Source: Penicillium oxalicum | Taxonomy: Eukaryota; Ascomycota; Eurotiomycetes; Eurotiales; Aspergillaceae | Length of the DNA stretch: 64,000 nucleotides | Direction: 5' to 3' | NCBI RefSeq assembly: GCF_001723175.1 | Contig: NC_064655.1 | Coordinates: 2,046,001 to 2,110,000, forward strand | In this document: positions 46,333-56,825 of the stretch, piece after piece | Layout of the letters: every line of letters begins with the position of its first letter | Numbering within the stretch: position 1 is the stretch's first letter | The notes under the pieces: model-generated | The model's database searches: none | The model's input: the letters and a program-made list of their open reading frames with translations, nothing else | What the model was told of the DNA's origin: nothing | Translations under genes and position numbers: made by a program

Positions 46333-46568
46333 CCACTCACTCCTTCTCTCGTTGCTCCTATGCCTAGACCTGCAGTTCCACAATGACAATGACCGATGTG
46401 ACTGCTGTCTGCCACCGTACACCGGGATCACCTGCAACGTTCTGTCGTGTATCAACCTGTCTCCCTTCCGACGTGACCATTACCGCTACAGCATATGCAT
46501 GTGATCGAATTTTTCTCACACTCCCCAAACTTCCACTCTTAACGTTCCTGCACCTCCTCCATCTTCCT

Positions 46569-46688
46569 GATTCAACCCCCATCAGTTCAAGCCAAATTGA
46601 TCTGGCCCACATCGATCCAACTCACGCTGATTCAACCCTCATTGATTCAACTCGCCTTTACTCAACTCACCTGGTTTCAAACAACTTT
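46569..46688. repeat. Degenerate 15-bp tandem repeat, eight units
   Basis: Eight 15-bp units, typified by GATTCAACTCGCCTT, lie 41 bp before the start codon of the gene at 46730. In the open frame they read as pentapeptides (DSTPI, SSSQI, DLAHI, DPTHA, DSTLI, DSTRL, YSTHL, VSNNF). Confidence 0.8.
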
Positions 46689-46729
46689 TTCTCGAATGTG
46701 CTTGGCCTTTGTTGGCCTTAACTTTCACA

Positions 46730-47918
46730 ATGAATTCCTTACTCGATGATCCAACGACACGCCGCGCCTCTTTGAGGAGAAATTATGACGAAGCTGTCTC
46801 GAAACTTCTTCAGACCCTCGACTCCCACCCTAAGCCCACATACGCACGCCATGATCTCACGAAGCTTCACATTACCCTGGAAATGTTCGATCCTGATGTT
46901 TCATCATTTGCCACGTCTCTCTTCAAGCCTATGTCGCTAGAGAAACTTGCCGAATACTCTTTCAATATGTCAGAACAGTCGCAAAGCACTCAAAACTTAT
47001 ACGGCAGGTATAATGAGCTCTACAACAGACTCTCTGATCAGGCAGAGATAGTAGGCTACCGTCAGCCGAATAGAAGAGAAGCCGATATCTTCTATCGGAA
47101 TCTGGAAAGTACCTCCGTCTACTTGAGGAGACTCTACCAGGGCTCCTACAAGAAGATGAGGCGCTCCCACGAATTTCTCACGGATACCTTTAAGTGGACT
47201 CCACTTACAGGTGGGAATTCTTTCGAAAAACTTCCGATTGGCTTTCTTGGCGGCCATCCCCCAAATGCTCAGATTCCGCTTTGGTACATCGAGGCCAACT
47301 ATGAGTGGCAAGATAATCCCCGTGATCCACGCACGATCCGCCCACATATGATGCTCGTTATGCGCACCGGTGCCGTTGCCGTCGAAGGCGAACTGCTCTT
47401 TTGTGAGCTTGCATGTATTGCCCAGGTGATCAAAAATCGCCTGCAGCAAGAGGATTTCACAAGGACATCCCTATTCCCGGTAGGTTTCTACATGATTTGA
47501 CGAGCCTCACGATTCCCTAAGCATCCGAGTCTAACTTTTTACATCAAAGGTTCTTCTGCTAGTTTTGTGCGGATCACGACATGGCCGTATTGTTCAGGCT
47601 AAATCCAGCAAGTCTGGAATCTTGAAAGCCCGAACTTCGCAGATCCACTATTTTGAGCGAATGGTGTCGGCGCCTTGGGGCCTCTTCCTACGTTACCATG
47701 TCTGCTATCCCCGTGATGGACCCGAAATGGAATTTGCCGGCGACGAAGAGGAGCCTGAGGTCAGTGTAGTACCTCCACCGGCATCTCAGTACGTTTCCCA
47801 CGATTTCAGCTCCCGCAGGGACAACATCCCATCTACACAGAAATCCAAGCACGCCTCCTCAAAGACCCCGAAAGCAGGAAAAGAGAATATTTCCCCGGGG
47901 ATTCATGAGGATGAATAA
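46730..47918 (+). CDS. Unrecognised fungal protein, two exons, with a degenerate paralogue 2.4 kb upstream
   Basis: Exons 46730-47479 and 47550-47918 join at phase 0 (GTAGGT donor, CAAAG acceptor) to 372 residues. The first exon is mixed helical with no signal or membrane span. A conserved-looking core runs across the junction: PHMMLVMRTGAVAVEGELLF, CELACIAQVIKNRL, then a hydrophobic VLLLVL strand and GSRHGRIVQAKSSKSGILKA. The tail is acidic and then Ser/Lys-rich with a KEN motif (KENISPG). I recall similar proteins as lineage-restricted, multi-copy families of filamentous fungi but know no domain or function. The alternative ATG at 46709 would add seven residues. An apparent relative with a frameshift lies at 43944-44306. 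Confidence 0.7.
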
Positions 47919-48942
47919 GCTAACGATCCATTATGAGGTGTCCTGTTTCCGCGGCATGGTCCACATCTCTAGTTTATCAGAGACAACCTGTGCCTCGACC
48001 AAGATCTCGATAGAAGGGAAAATGCCAAAGCAAGACCCTACTGAGACGTCTTACGGTCGTGATTCGTGAAAATTATGGGCTCGCTGCTCAACCACAAAAG
48101 ATTCTTCAAGGATTCTGTAAGAGTGTACATACTGACCAGGCCCATGGTTGCTGGTAATTCAGATATTCTGCCCATTTACAACCTCTGGACAATACTTCTG
48201 ATTCGAAATACATCGTGGCTCGAATTTCTGCTGACAAGTACTGTGTTCCGGGGCAATAAGAAGTCATTATTGATTGGGCCACTTCTAGGGCGGTTGACAA
48301 GTGTATTCGGCTTTAAATATAGTACCCTTGCGAAAATGTGTGACGGGCTGATCCTGAAAAGAATTTGACACCAGTAAGATCGCAGAAAACAGTAATCTAA
48401 TGGGCTTGAAAGAAGGACCATTCTGTTACGTGTCAGATAGTCTCAAGATAATTTGTGCATTTCAACCAAGGTCTCAAAGCCTAGAGATAAAGAGAAGGAG
48501 AAGGAGGAAAAAGAGAGGTGGTTGAATATGATGTGGGCGTGGATGCATAGTTGTCTTCATCCGAAGCTCGTGATGTTTGACCTGTCCTCAGTCGCTCAGA
48601 TCATTGCACCTTTTCTCTCTTCAATCAATACTTCCTCCGAGGCTGGTTCCCATGCGATCTAGTCCGCAGCCGTGCATATTAGCCAATCAGCCTGTTCTCA
48701 ACCAGGCTGCTTGCTCATCTGGAACCAACCGGAAGACAGCATTGTGCTTCAGAACACCGTCTAATGTGCACACCTTCTAATTGGCTAATCTAGTCCACGG
48801 AGATGTGAATTCGGTGTCTAGTGACTTCGACTCAGCTCAAATACCTCTCGCTCGCCAACTTCGCAAGTTATAATTTCTGCTTCATTTCGCCCTCAAATAC
48901 GTGTGACAAAGCAATTGTGAAGACCTCCCATTGAAATCCGCT
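47919..48942. other. Intergenic between the unknown gene and the ankyrin pseudogene
   Basis: This 1.0 kb holds the 3' flank of the unknown gene. Short open frames occur on both strands at the same positions (48066-48421) and are not supported. An A/G-rich tract lies at 48485-48515. Confidence 0.4.
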
Positions 48943-49881
48943 ATGGATGTCCTGCCGCCGCCAGACTACCCTCCGCTCCAACCGAGCGATTACCCTCAAA
49001 TGCCAACTCGAACGCCACCAGCCACTCTTGAGGTGTTGCGTGCTTCTTGCGTGAGCGGTGGTATTCAGAAATTTCGTGAGATTCTTGAAACACAAAGTTC
49101 TTCGGAGGGCTTTGACATATGCGACTTCTATGCGACTTCTATGCGATAATGATCGAAGCCATCAAACGAGACAACGTACAATTCATCAAAGAACTCCTTG
49201 ATCGTGGCTTACATATGGATACGCTCTATACTCTGGAAGCCGTCAATGCGCAGGCAAAGGATATCCTCGAGGTATTTCTTAAAAATGGGTGGAATATCAA
49301 CCAGCCTATAAGCGAGCTGAAACCTCCTTTGTTAGGGTAAGGCTCGTCCTAATAATCTTAAGTTCTCAACCATCTTATCGATAATATTCTGATATTTATT
49401 TAGTTATGCTATTCAAGATAAGGAGATGGTGGCTTGGCTTCTCGATCATGGGGCTGATCCTAATCGACAATGTGTTATTGACCTTACTCCACTTTCCCTT
49501 GCTATCGAGAGCGCGCCAGTATCAGTTATCCAGCTCATGCTTAATCGTGGCGGAGATATTCGAAAAGGCCAACTTCTTCATCATGCAATTGAACGGCATT
49601 CGGATAATATTACGGTCTTAAGCCTTCTTCTAGGGAAAGGGGCAGATATCAATTCAACTATGTACGAGGACCATTATCCTTCTCGGGCGCTATTCTCTTT
49701 CATGGGCCTCGGAACGCCTCTGCATAAAGCGGCTGAACTCGGTAAAGCGGATGTGGCTCGCTACTTGGTTAGCAAAGGAGCAAATTTGCATAATAAAGAT
49801 GGAAAAGGTCGCACAGCTCTGGATTATGCGCATATGTTAAATCAGCGGGTGGTGATTCATGCACTCGAGGAAGGCAAGTAG
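48943..49881 (+). pseudogene. Ankyrin-repeat protein gene broken by an 11-bp tandem duplication
   Basis: The N-terminal frame starts at 48943 (MDVLPPPDYPPLQPSDYPQM) and ends early at 49147-49149. The rest continues in another frame from 49119 to 49336, then after a GT-AG intron (49337-49403) to 49881. The second part has at least four ankyrin repeats, including AWLLDHGADPN, LLLGKGADIN, TPLHKAAELGKADVARYLVSKGA and GRTALDYAHMLNQ. The break coincides with two perfect copies of ATGCGACTTCT (49119-49129 and 49130-49140); counting one copy only leaves the frame open across the site. Ankyrin repeats mediate protein binding; no catalytic domain is seen. Internal initiation at the ATG at 49119 could still give a shorter ankyrin protein. 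Confidence 0.75.
49119..49140. repeat. 11-bp perfect tandem duplication
   Basis: Two adjacent perfect copies of ATGCGACTTCT, followed by a partial third (ATGCG). The duplication adds 11 bases to the ankyrin reading frame and shifts it. Confidence 0.9.
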
Positions 49882-52043
49882 CTTGTCTCTTCTTCTTGAT
49901 ACGCTTGGCCATGTATTCTTTGGATGAACTGATCTACGTGATTTATTTTACTGTTCGCCAGCATCTGAAATTAGTACTATCATAAGCGCGCTTTCCTGTA
50001 CAATCATCTTCAAGGCTTGTAAAACAGTATTCAGTAAGAGCTTGACCGTGCTGTTACTGAAATTGAACCTCGTGACAGTAAGTACACAGTACAAGACAAG
50101 TACCTTGTTCCACCGTGAAAATTCCTCCTGTGCGGCTGCATACAGATAGACGGGAGCATTAGGATCACGGTGATGAGCCATGCTTTGCTCCATATCGCCA
50201 CACTCGAAATCCTGCTCTAGGTCCCAGAACAAAGCCTGAACATTCAACGCTTTAATGGTTGATTGATACTTGAGATAAGGATCCGGATTTCGGTGGTCCA
50301 AAGCTTGGCCACGGGTAGCTTCGGAGGCACGAGCTCGATGATTTGGCATAGATCTTTCTGAAATTGCTTCTATGTGCTCACCTTCAACCTGGTTTGCGAG
50401 GCACCTCGAATGCCGTGCACTCGCAAAGTATTTTATAGCCATCACGTCTGGGCAGACTGGTATTGTTGTGTCACAGAGAAGAGAAAGTTAGAGCTTTATC
50501 TTTCTTAGGCCTCTCCAAAGTGGCCATTCGGGAAAAGCGTACGTTCTGAGCTTCTTTCCTTCATTGCATTGTTCATGGCTCCCTCCTCTCAGGAGGGCGT
50601 TTAGCCAGAAGCTTCTCAATGGTAGAGATGCCCTTGAAAGCACTGTCTGCTATTCTGTGAACGATGACCCAGAAAACCAAATTGAATGCTGGGATATTGT
50701 GCTCTCTGAACCAGCTTTTGGGTCTATTAGAGACTGTCAGTATATCCATACGATCGAATGCCTCATAAGTATTTAGATACTGACGCCTTTGTATTGTCTT
50801 GAAAGCGACAATCCTTCAGAAACTCAAGATCGATTCTGACCTAGCATTTGATTGTTCCCGGTTCAAGGACCCTTTTCAAGTGAAGTGTTAAATGCTGAAG
50901 AGAATCATCAGTAAATGGATCTAATAAATGGATAAACCCAAACAAAATTTATAATACATGGCTTGGTTAGAATCCCGATATGCACTTGACCCAACTATCG
51001 CTCCCGCTCTAGCCCTGGAGCCTGCAACTAGAGCGAAGCCCTCATTTGCACTGTTGCCTTTTTGTGCAAGTATTTGTGAGTGTCGTCAACGAAGAGTCTG
51101 CGCAAGAGATATTCAATATCCTTTGCGGTCACGAGAAACTGCTCCCGGGGTTTTGCACGGAGGTTATATTTCCTCTTCAACTCGGTTCTGATATACTATG
51201 AAACAGATATTAGTTCGTTGAACTCATGAAACCCAGAACTTATATACATTGAGAACGCCCTTTTTCAATCCCATAGGGATCTCTCTGGAGGTAGTCTCGG
51301 CTTTCCTAAAAGAAGGTAAATTTGATGAAATGCCCGCAAACTTTATCCGTTGATGTGAAGCCCTTCCTCCGCGTGATAATGTAGTATTCCGCAGATAGCT
51401 TCATTGCCTGTGAAAGTCTGTATAGGCTTTTCTTTCATCGTTTCTCACTCTCCAGACTCGCCTCTTGAAAGCACCTATCTATCATAACTCATTACGCAGG
51501 TCCCTGAGAAGATACATCATCTGCTAATATACAAGACCCACGTTCGGACAGCGCGGTCATACTCGTCATGAGTTGCAAGAGCTAGCTCACGAAGTACAAT
51601 ATTGTTTTCCTTGCTTTCCTGCTGATTCTGGCACTCGAGCGTGAAACCTCGTGGGGCAGCAAGGGTAGCTTGTTCCTGTAAGATCTGGTGGAGGTCTTTG
51701 CGCGGCATTTCTATAACCCCTGCAAAACAGGATCCTAAGCAATTTAGGAGTTTGTGGACCGGGTACTACCTCCTGTGGCAAGAGCTGCATCCCCTCGTTT
51801 GATCGGAAAGGGTAAGAATGGCCAAACGCTTCTCTAAGTCCACAAGCAAAACAGATCATAAGCGCCTAGTGCATAAAGTCTTTTGTATACACGGTGAAAG
51901 TGATACTGGGTAGGATACGGAGTGGTCTGAAAAGGTGTGATTCCCTATGAATGTGGACCGCAGCAACTTTGCTGTGAAGAATATGAATGAGAAAGAAGGA
52001 AGAGTAGGTTAAGCGTATGAGACGATTACGGAAGTTTCGGCGC
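49882..52043. other. Accessory-island stretch without a firmly supported gene
   Basis: These 2.2 kb contain two minus-strand open frames of possible coding origin. One (49948-50442) begins MAIKYFASARHSRC and has a putative GTACTT donor near 50098-50103 after a YLYAAAQEEFSRWNK segment. The other (51517-51708) begins MPRKDLHQILQEQATLAAPR. Neither shows a domain or convincing exon partners, so both may be gene fragments. Other parts are A/T-rich. Confidence 0.35.
49948..50442 (-). CDS. Hypothetical protein or gene fragment
   Basis: The open frame encodes 164 residues from the ATG at 50440-50442. The part up to about residue 113 (LNVQALFWDLEQDFECGDM, later YLYAAAQEEFSRWNK) has protein-like composition. 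The remainder after a possible GTACTT donor looks intronic or degenerate. No family is recognised, and it lies among pseudogenes. Confidence 0.3.
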   Translation of the reverse strand: MAIKYFASARHSRCLANQVEGEHIEAISERSMPNHRARASEATRGQALDHRNPDPYLKYQSTIKALNVQALFWDLEQDFECGDMEQSMAHHRDPNAPVYLYAAAQEEFSRWNKVLVLYCVLTVTRFNFSNSTVKLLLNTVLQALKMIVQESALMIVLISDAGEQ

Positions 52044-52993
52044 TCACGCTCCCCAAATCGCATCCTCCGTTGGTGGCGCAAGTTCCACAATGTCCTCACA
52101 GGTAAGCAGGGCAGGGTAGAATTTGGTAATCAGTGAAGCAATCGCAACCTTGAACGTCCCTGAGTACATCAATTGCCGTTCTCCCAGGGTAACATCAACA
52201 GCTTTTAGAAACGGTGCGGGAGAGCCCGGTTTCGACTTCACATCCACAACGGAATGCAGGCATTCCTCATCGACCATGAGGCACATACGCGTGTGGAGTC
52301 CAGGCTCAAGTCGATCATTCTCGGCATCTTCATCCATCTCCTCCACGGACAGGCGATAGGCATATGCCACTCTCGCCGGCGGCTCCCCAGCCATTGCTTC
52401 ATCTGACACGAACTTGAGAAAGATTCGATCGCGAATACGCTCGATCCCAGATTCTACTGGGGCAGCATTTATGCCCTGGTCGAGGAACTCGTCGTACTGG
52501 GCCATGAAATTCTCCCAGAGGGGCTCGTCGGAATAATGCGTGCGGAACACTAGAAACCCGAAATCGGACCAGTCTTCCTCCTCGACCAGCTCGACCAGTG
52601 CTTCCAGATTTTCGAGGATCTGGTCCGCACCAGCTTCTCCTGTGGCGGGTTGTACAGCGTTATCGGCTGGGTGCGATGATGGGATTTGAACTGGAAGAGC
52701 CCCGCGACCAAGACGTCGCTCATTTACGCGGGCCATGTTCTGTGCGCTGATGAGCTTGGCTTCGGCAGCCTGGCGCTCCATCAGGCTTTGTAGTTGCTGG
52801 GATTATTAGCAAGAAGATTGTGCAAATAGGTAACTCGAAAATCCTGTAACAGATTACATTGTCTTCTGCCATCTTTGCTCTAGTTAAGGTGTACCTCTTC
52901 TGAAAGGGCTTCAAGGGCGGCGTCAGTCTGGTTCTGATACATCTCCTCCGTCCATCCTGGCGGCAGGTAAGATAAGGTTTCAGCTTCAGCCAT
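52044..52993 (-). CDS. Member of an unrecognised fungus-specific protein family, two exons
   Basis: Exons 52895-52993 and 52044-52796 join at phase 0 (GTACAC donor; CTAAT branch-like site and CCCAG acceptor) to 283 residues. It starts MAEAETLSYLPPGWTEEMYQ. It has a central block EEEDWSDFGFLVFRTHYSDE, then LWENFMAQYDEFLDQG, then CLMVDEECLHSVV and a C-terminal FKVAIASLITKFYPAL. I recall this layout (a short strand ending in a Phe-Arg-Thr/Tyr turn, then a Trp-anchored helix, later a Val-Asp-rich block) from expanded, lineage-specific families of plant- and soil-associated ascomycetes with no known function. No signal peptide or membrane span. It is divergent from palA over 728 bp. Confidence 0.72.
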
Positions 52994-53721
52994 TGTGCAA
53001 TATATTTGTGAGTTAGTGAAGCGTGGGTGCAGATGGAAGTGAGTCACGATGAAACTAAACTTGGGAATGAGAAAACTAGAAGCACCACCAGTGATATGGA
53101 TCATCATCACATGATCCTGCTACGTAAAGAATCATGTGATGAGAGGTGATTAGCCGGGGGCCAGGTATTCATAGCTCCTAGATGTAATTTCCATTCAAAT
53201 AGTTGAGAGTGGTAGGAAACAAGAATCGCAGATTGTACATACGCCCTTAGTTCATGTTGGAAAAAGAAAAGCAGGTGATCTGGGTGAGAATATTCACCCT
53301 ATTCTCACCCACTGCTAACTTATCTCTCTTATCAACTCGGTCTCCCAAGTTCTCACCTAGATCACCCACTTTCGCCCCTAGATCTCATACTGTATGAGCG
53401 ACAGAGGTTCAACCAAGCTACAGTATTTGATAGATCTGGTGGACAGCCGTTGATATTCACATTGATGACAGAAATCTACCCAGTCTACCTCAATATGCAG
53501 TAGTTTTTCATATTACCTATGTACTCATAGTACTCGGTTGACGGTGATGGTCAGATGGATGGCCTGTCTGCCTTAGGCTATCACACGTCATCTCCGTTGC
53601 CTGGTGGGGGTGCTCGCTCTCTCCGCAGTGCCTCCGAGTCAACAAAAGAGCGCTGGCTTTTCGCTGTGGACAATCTTTTCAGCCCCCTTACCCTTTTCCT
53701 TTGACCCCGCCAAGACCCAAG
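52994..53721. promoter_or_regulatory. Divergent region before palA; right edge of accessory island
   Basis: This 728-bp region holds the promoters of the unknown family gene (minus) and palA (plus). A run of related GGTGA(T/G)/TCACC blocks occurs at 53270-53370 (for example TGATCTGGGTGAGAATATTCACCC and its echoes), giving imperfect palindromes. Function unknown. Confidence 0.4.
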
Positions 53722-56700
53722 ATGACCTCGTGAGTTTCCATCCTGATGTATGTTGGAGGCCGCTATATGGTCAATTTGAAACTGACTTTCCTGAGGTAGT
53801 AATATTCTACAGCTACCGTTTCGGCGGTCTCATTCCGTCTCACTGGCCGATGCGATCACGCAGTATATTTCGTCCAAATATGATCAACGTCCGGATATGT
53901 TCGCTGACGACTTGATGATCATTGATCGACTTCGCAACGAGGCCATTCACGTTCAAGAGCCGCATATCAGTGGGATCAGTCGGCTCGTAACCTATGCTGC
54001 ACAATTGAAATGGCTCGGGGGAAAATTTCCAATTGATGTGCGCAGTCATTCATACCGAATTTGCCATGCGGTTTGATTGAAACAACTTGGACTGAACAAT
54101 TTCTCAACCAGGTTGGCGTGGACTTTTCATGGTATCCTTCGCTAGGCTTTAATACAGCGCGGCCTGGTGAGTTCATCAATATTCGAATCCTCCAACCTGT
54201 GAAAAGACACTGACTGTTTGTGGGAATCTCCAGTGACCCAGAATAATCTGCGATTCGAGCTAGCCAACATACTCTTCAACCTTGCAGCTCTGTACTCACA
54301 GCTTGCCTATTCACTGAACCGTACAACGGCCGATGGCCTGAAGCAGGCATGCAACTACCTGTGCCAAGCAGCGGGCGTTTTGGCCCACTTACGAACCGAC
54401 ATTATTCCCGATCTTCGAACGTCACCACCAGAGGACATGGATGAGATGACCCTACAGAGCCTAGAGCAGCTTTTACTCGCTCAGGGTCAGGAATGCTTTT
54501 GGCAGAAAGCTGTGAAGGATGGGCTCAAAGATGCTTCGATCGCCCGGCTGGCGGCGAAGGTCTCTGACTTTTACGCTGACGCCGGCGACTTTGCAGTCAA
54601 ATCGAATGCGATAAGCACCGAATGGATCCATCACATGACCGCGAAACACCATCACTTTGCCGCTGCGGCCCAATATCGACAGTCTTTGGACTGTTTGGAG
54701 AAGCGCAAGTACGGAGAAGAGGTCGCTCGGCTGCGAGATAGTTTGAATTGCGTCAATGAGGGACTGAAAGAGTCCCGGTGGATTGGCAAGACAGTGCTAG
54801 GCGATTTGAATGGGCTGAAAACCCGCGTTGCAGAAGATCTGAAGCGCGCAGAGAAAGACAATGATATTATCTATCTCAGTCCTGTTCCCCCAAAGTCGGA
54901 GCTCAAGAGCTTGGACCGTGCTTCGATGGTTGCACCAAAGGCGCCCTCGCAAGTGACTGATGCAATTTCCATGCTGGGCGATAAGGGGCCATTGGGACAA
55001 CCGCTGTTCTCGAAATTGGTGCCTTATGCTGTGCATATTGCGGCGAGCATCTACTCAGACCGCCGAGATCGGCTGGTTAACGAGTCACTAATCGGCGAGC
55101 TGGAGTCTTTGACTGACAAGTTGAGAGAGTAAGTCCTATCAATCTCTGGAGAACTTGCTAGTGAGGGGTCTTTTTTCCACGGAACTCAAGCTCACATATT
55201 TTCTAGTCTTTTGACTTCTCTGAATTTGCCCGGCTCGTTGCAAGCTCTGGAGAAGCCACTTGGTCTACCAGGGACAGTGATTTCCCATGCCGAGGAAATG
55301 CGACAGCAAGATGGATTGAACCGCCTCAGACGGTCCGTGGAGGATACCAACAAAGTCAAGACTAATGACCAGTTGATTTACAACGAAGGCGTTGAGCTAC
55401 TAGCGGCCGAGAAGGCCGAGGACGAAGCGGCCAGGCGAAAATATGGCACTGACCGTTGGGCGCGCGCAAGCTCCGAGGCTGCCGCGCGCAAGCTCTATAA
55501 TACCTCGAAAGAGATCAGCGGCTACTTTAGCTCTGCGCAAAATAGTGATGATCTCGTGGAGCGTAAACTGCGCGACTCCGAAGGCGTCTTTCGCGTGTTG
55601 ACGGGAACGAATCGAGATCTCGAGTCGTACGTTCCTAGCAGTCGCAGAGCATCGATCCCCCCCGAGGTCGAGCGGGAGGCTTCCAAATTGAGAACTTGTC
55701 TCAGCGAAGTCAGCCGCATGGAGAATCGCCGACGCCGACGCATCCAGGCTCTCAGGGATAAAGCCCGCGCAGACGATATCCGTATGTCTCCTCTACCTCT
55801 TGACTCCTGACGAGTGTGACGCATTCGCAGCTCAGTACTAACACGAGGTAATGCAAACTCCAGATCCTGCCCTGCTGAGGGAGACTGCTCGACTTGAAAG
55901 AGAATTCCCCATGCAGGCTATTCAAGCCAGCCAATTTGAAGACCTGTTCGAGGATCATCTGCGATTGTACGACCCCGACCACGAGATGCTCGCACAAGAG
56001 CGGCGAGAGCAGGAACAGATCTCTCTGCAGGTTCGTGAGGCCAATCAAGCCTTCAGTCGGGCGCACACAGGGGATGCCTCTACCCGAGAGCGTGAGACTG
56101 CATTGCAAGAGCTGGAAAATGGGTATTTGAAGTATAAGGAGATCATTTCGAACCTCGAAGTTGGTCGCAAGTTCTATAATGATCTTGCCAAGATTGTGAG
56201 CCGATTCCGCGATGACTCCAAGACTTTTGTGCATCAGCGGCGTATGGAGGCGAGTCAACTGGAAGCGTACGTCTTTTTACCACTCCTCCCTTTTTGTCCT
56301 CGCCTTTCCCATTTGTCCTCCCGACGAAGGAGGACACAAGTGAATTGACTGCCATTGACTCACCATGCATATTTTTACAGAGATATTTCCAACGTGGCCG
56401 CCATGTCTTCCTTGCGCCTCACGCAACCACACCTGCACCAGGCATCTCCCTCACCTGCTCGTCCTCACCACCAAATTCCTCCGTCTTCATACTCGGGGCT
56501 CGTATCTGGCCCAGCGGAATCTCAAGCGCAGGTGCTTTCTTCGCCCCAGGCCGCCCCTCAACATCTAGTGCCTGGCCCAGTCTCAGCCCCGATGCATTCA
56601 CCACGTCCCTCGGGAGGAGCTGCTGCACCCTTGACCGCACCACAACCCGTACGCGCCGCAGTGCCGCCACCCAGCGTTCCCACCCCGGGCATGTGGTCAC

Positions 56701-56825
56701 CTGAAATGGGGATTCGATTTGACTCGGCGGGCGTTCCGCCAGGCGCCAATGCGGGGCCTGCTCCGGCGTCAGCGAAAGGGCAGCCCGGCACATGGGATCC
56801 TAGTCAAGGGCTGCGGTTTTCATGA
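53722..56825 (+). CDS. palA: PalA/Rim20 pH-response regulator, BRO1-domain, seven exons
   Basis: PalA (Rim20, ALIX-type) bridges ESCRT-III and the PacC/Rim101 transcription factor in the ambient-pH pathway. Exons are 53722-53729, 53800-54037, 54112-54166, 54234-55128, 55207-55781, 55864-56266 and 56381-56825, giving 872 residues. The first exon is only 8 nt; choosing the acceptor at 53798-53799 yields the family N-terminus MTSNILQLPFRR. The BRO1 domain fills roughly the first 380 residues (ISSKYDQRPDMF, then QNNLRFELANILFNLAALYSQ), followed by a coiled V-domain-like half. The C-terminus is Pro/Gln/Ala-rich and disordered, as expected. A nearer-looking acceptor at 53812 is out of frame. Confidence 0.93.

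Larger units (their letters stand above)
45736..46729. other. Repeat-bearing region between the WDR48-like fragment and the intact unknown gene
   Basis: An open frame at 45877-46386 (169 residues) and a second at 46383-46721 contain the two tandem repeats listed separately. I see no splice structure or family match, so I do not call a gene. The region also forms the upstream of the gene starting at 46730. Confidence 0.45.

Noticed and set aside
48943..49336. Idea that the ankyrin frame change is an unspliced intron
   Set aside because: No GT-AG pair around 49119-49150 restores the frame, whereas the perfect 11-bp duplication accounts for the shift exactly.
51517..51708. Short minus-strand frame beginning MPRKDLHQILQEQATL
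   Set aside because: Looks protein-like but is too short and isolated to separate from a gene relic or chance.
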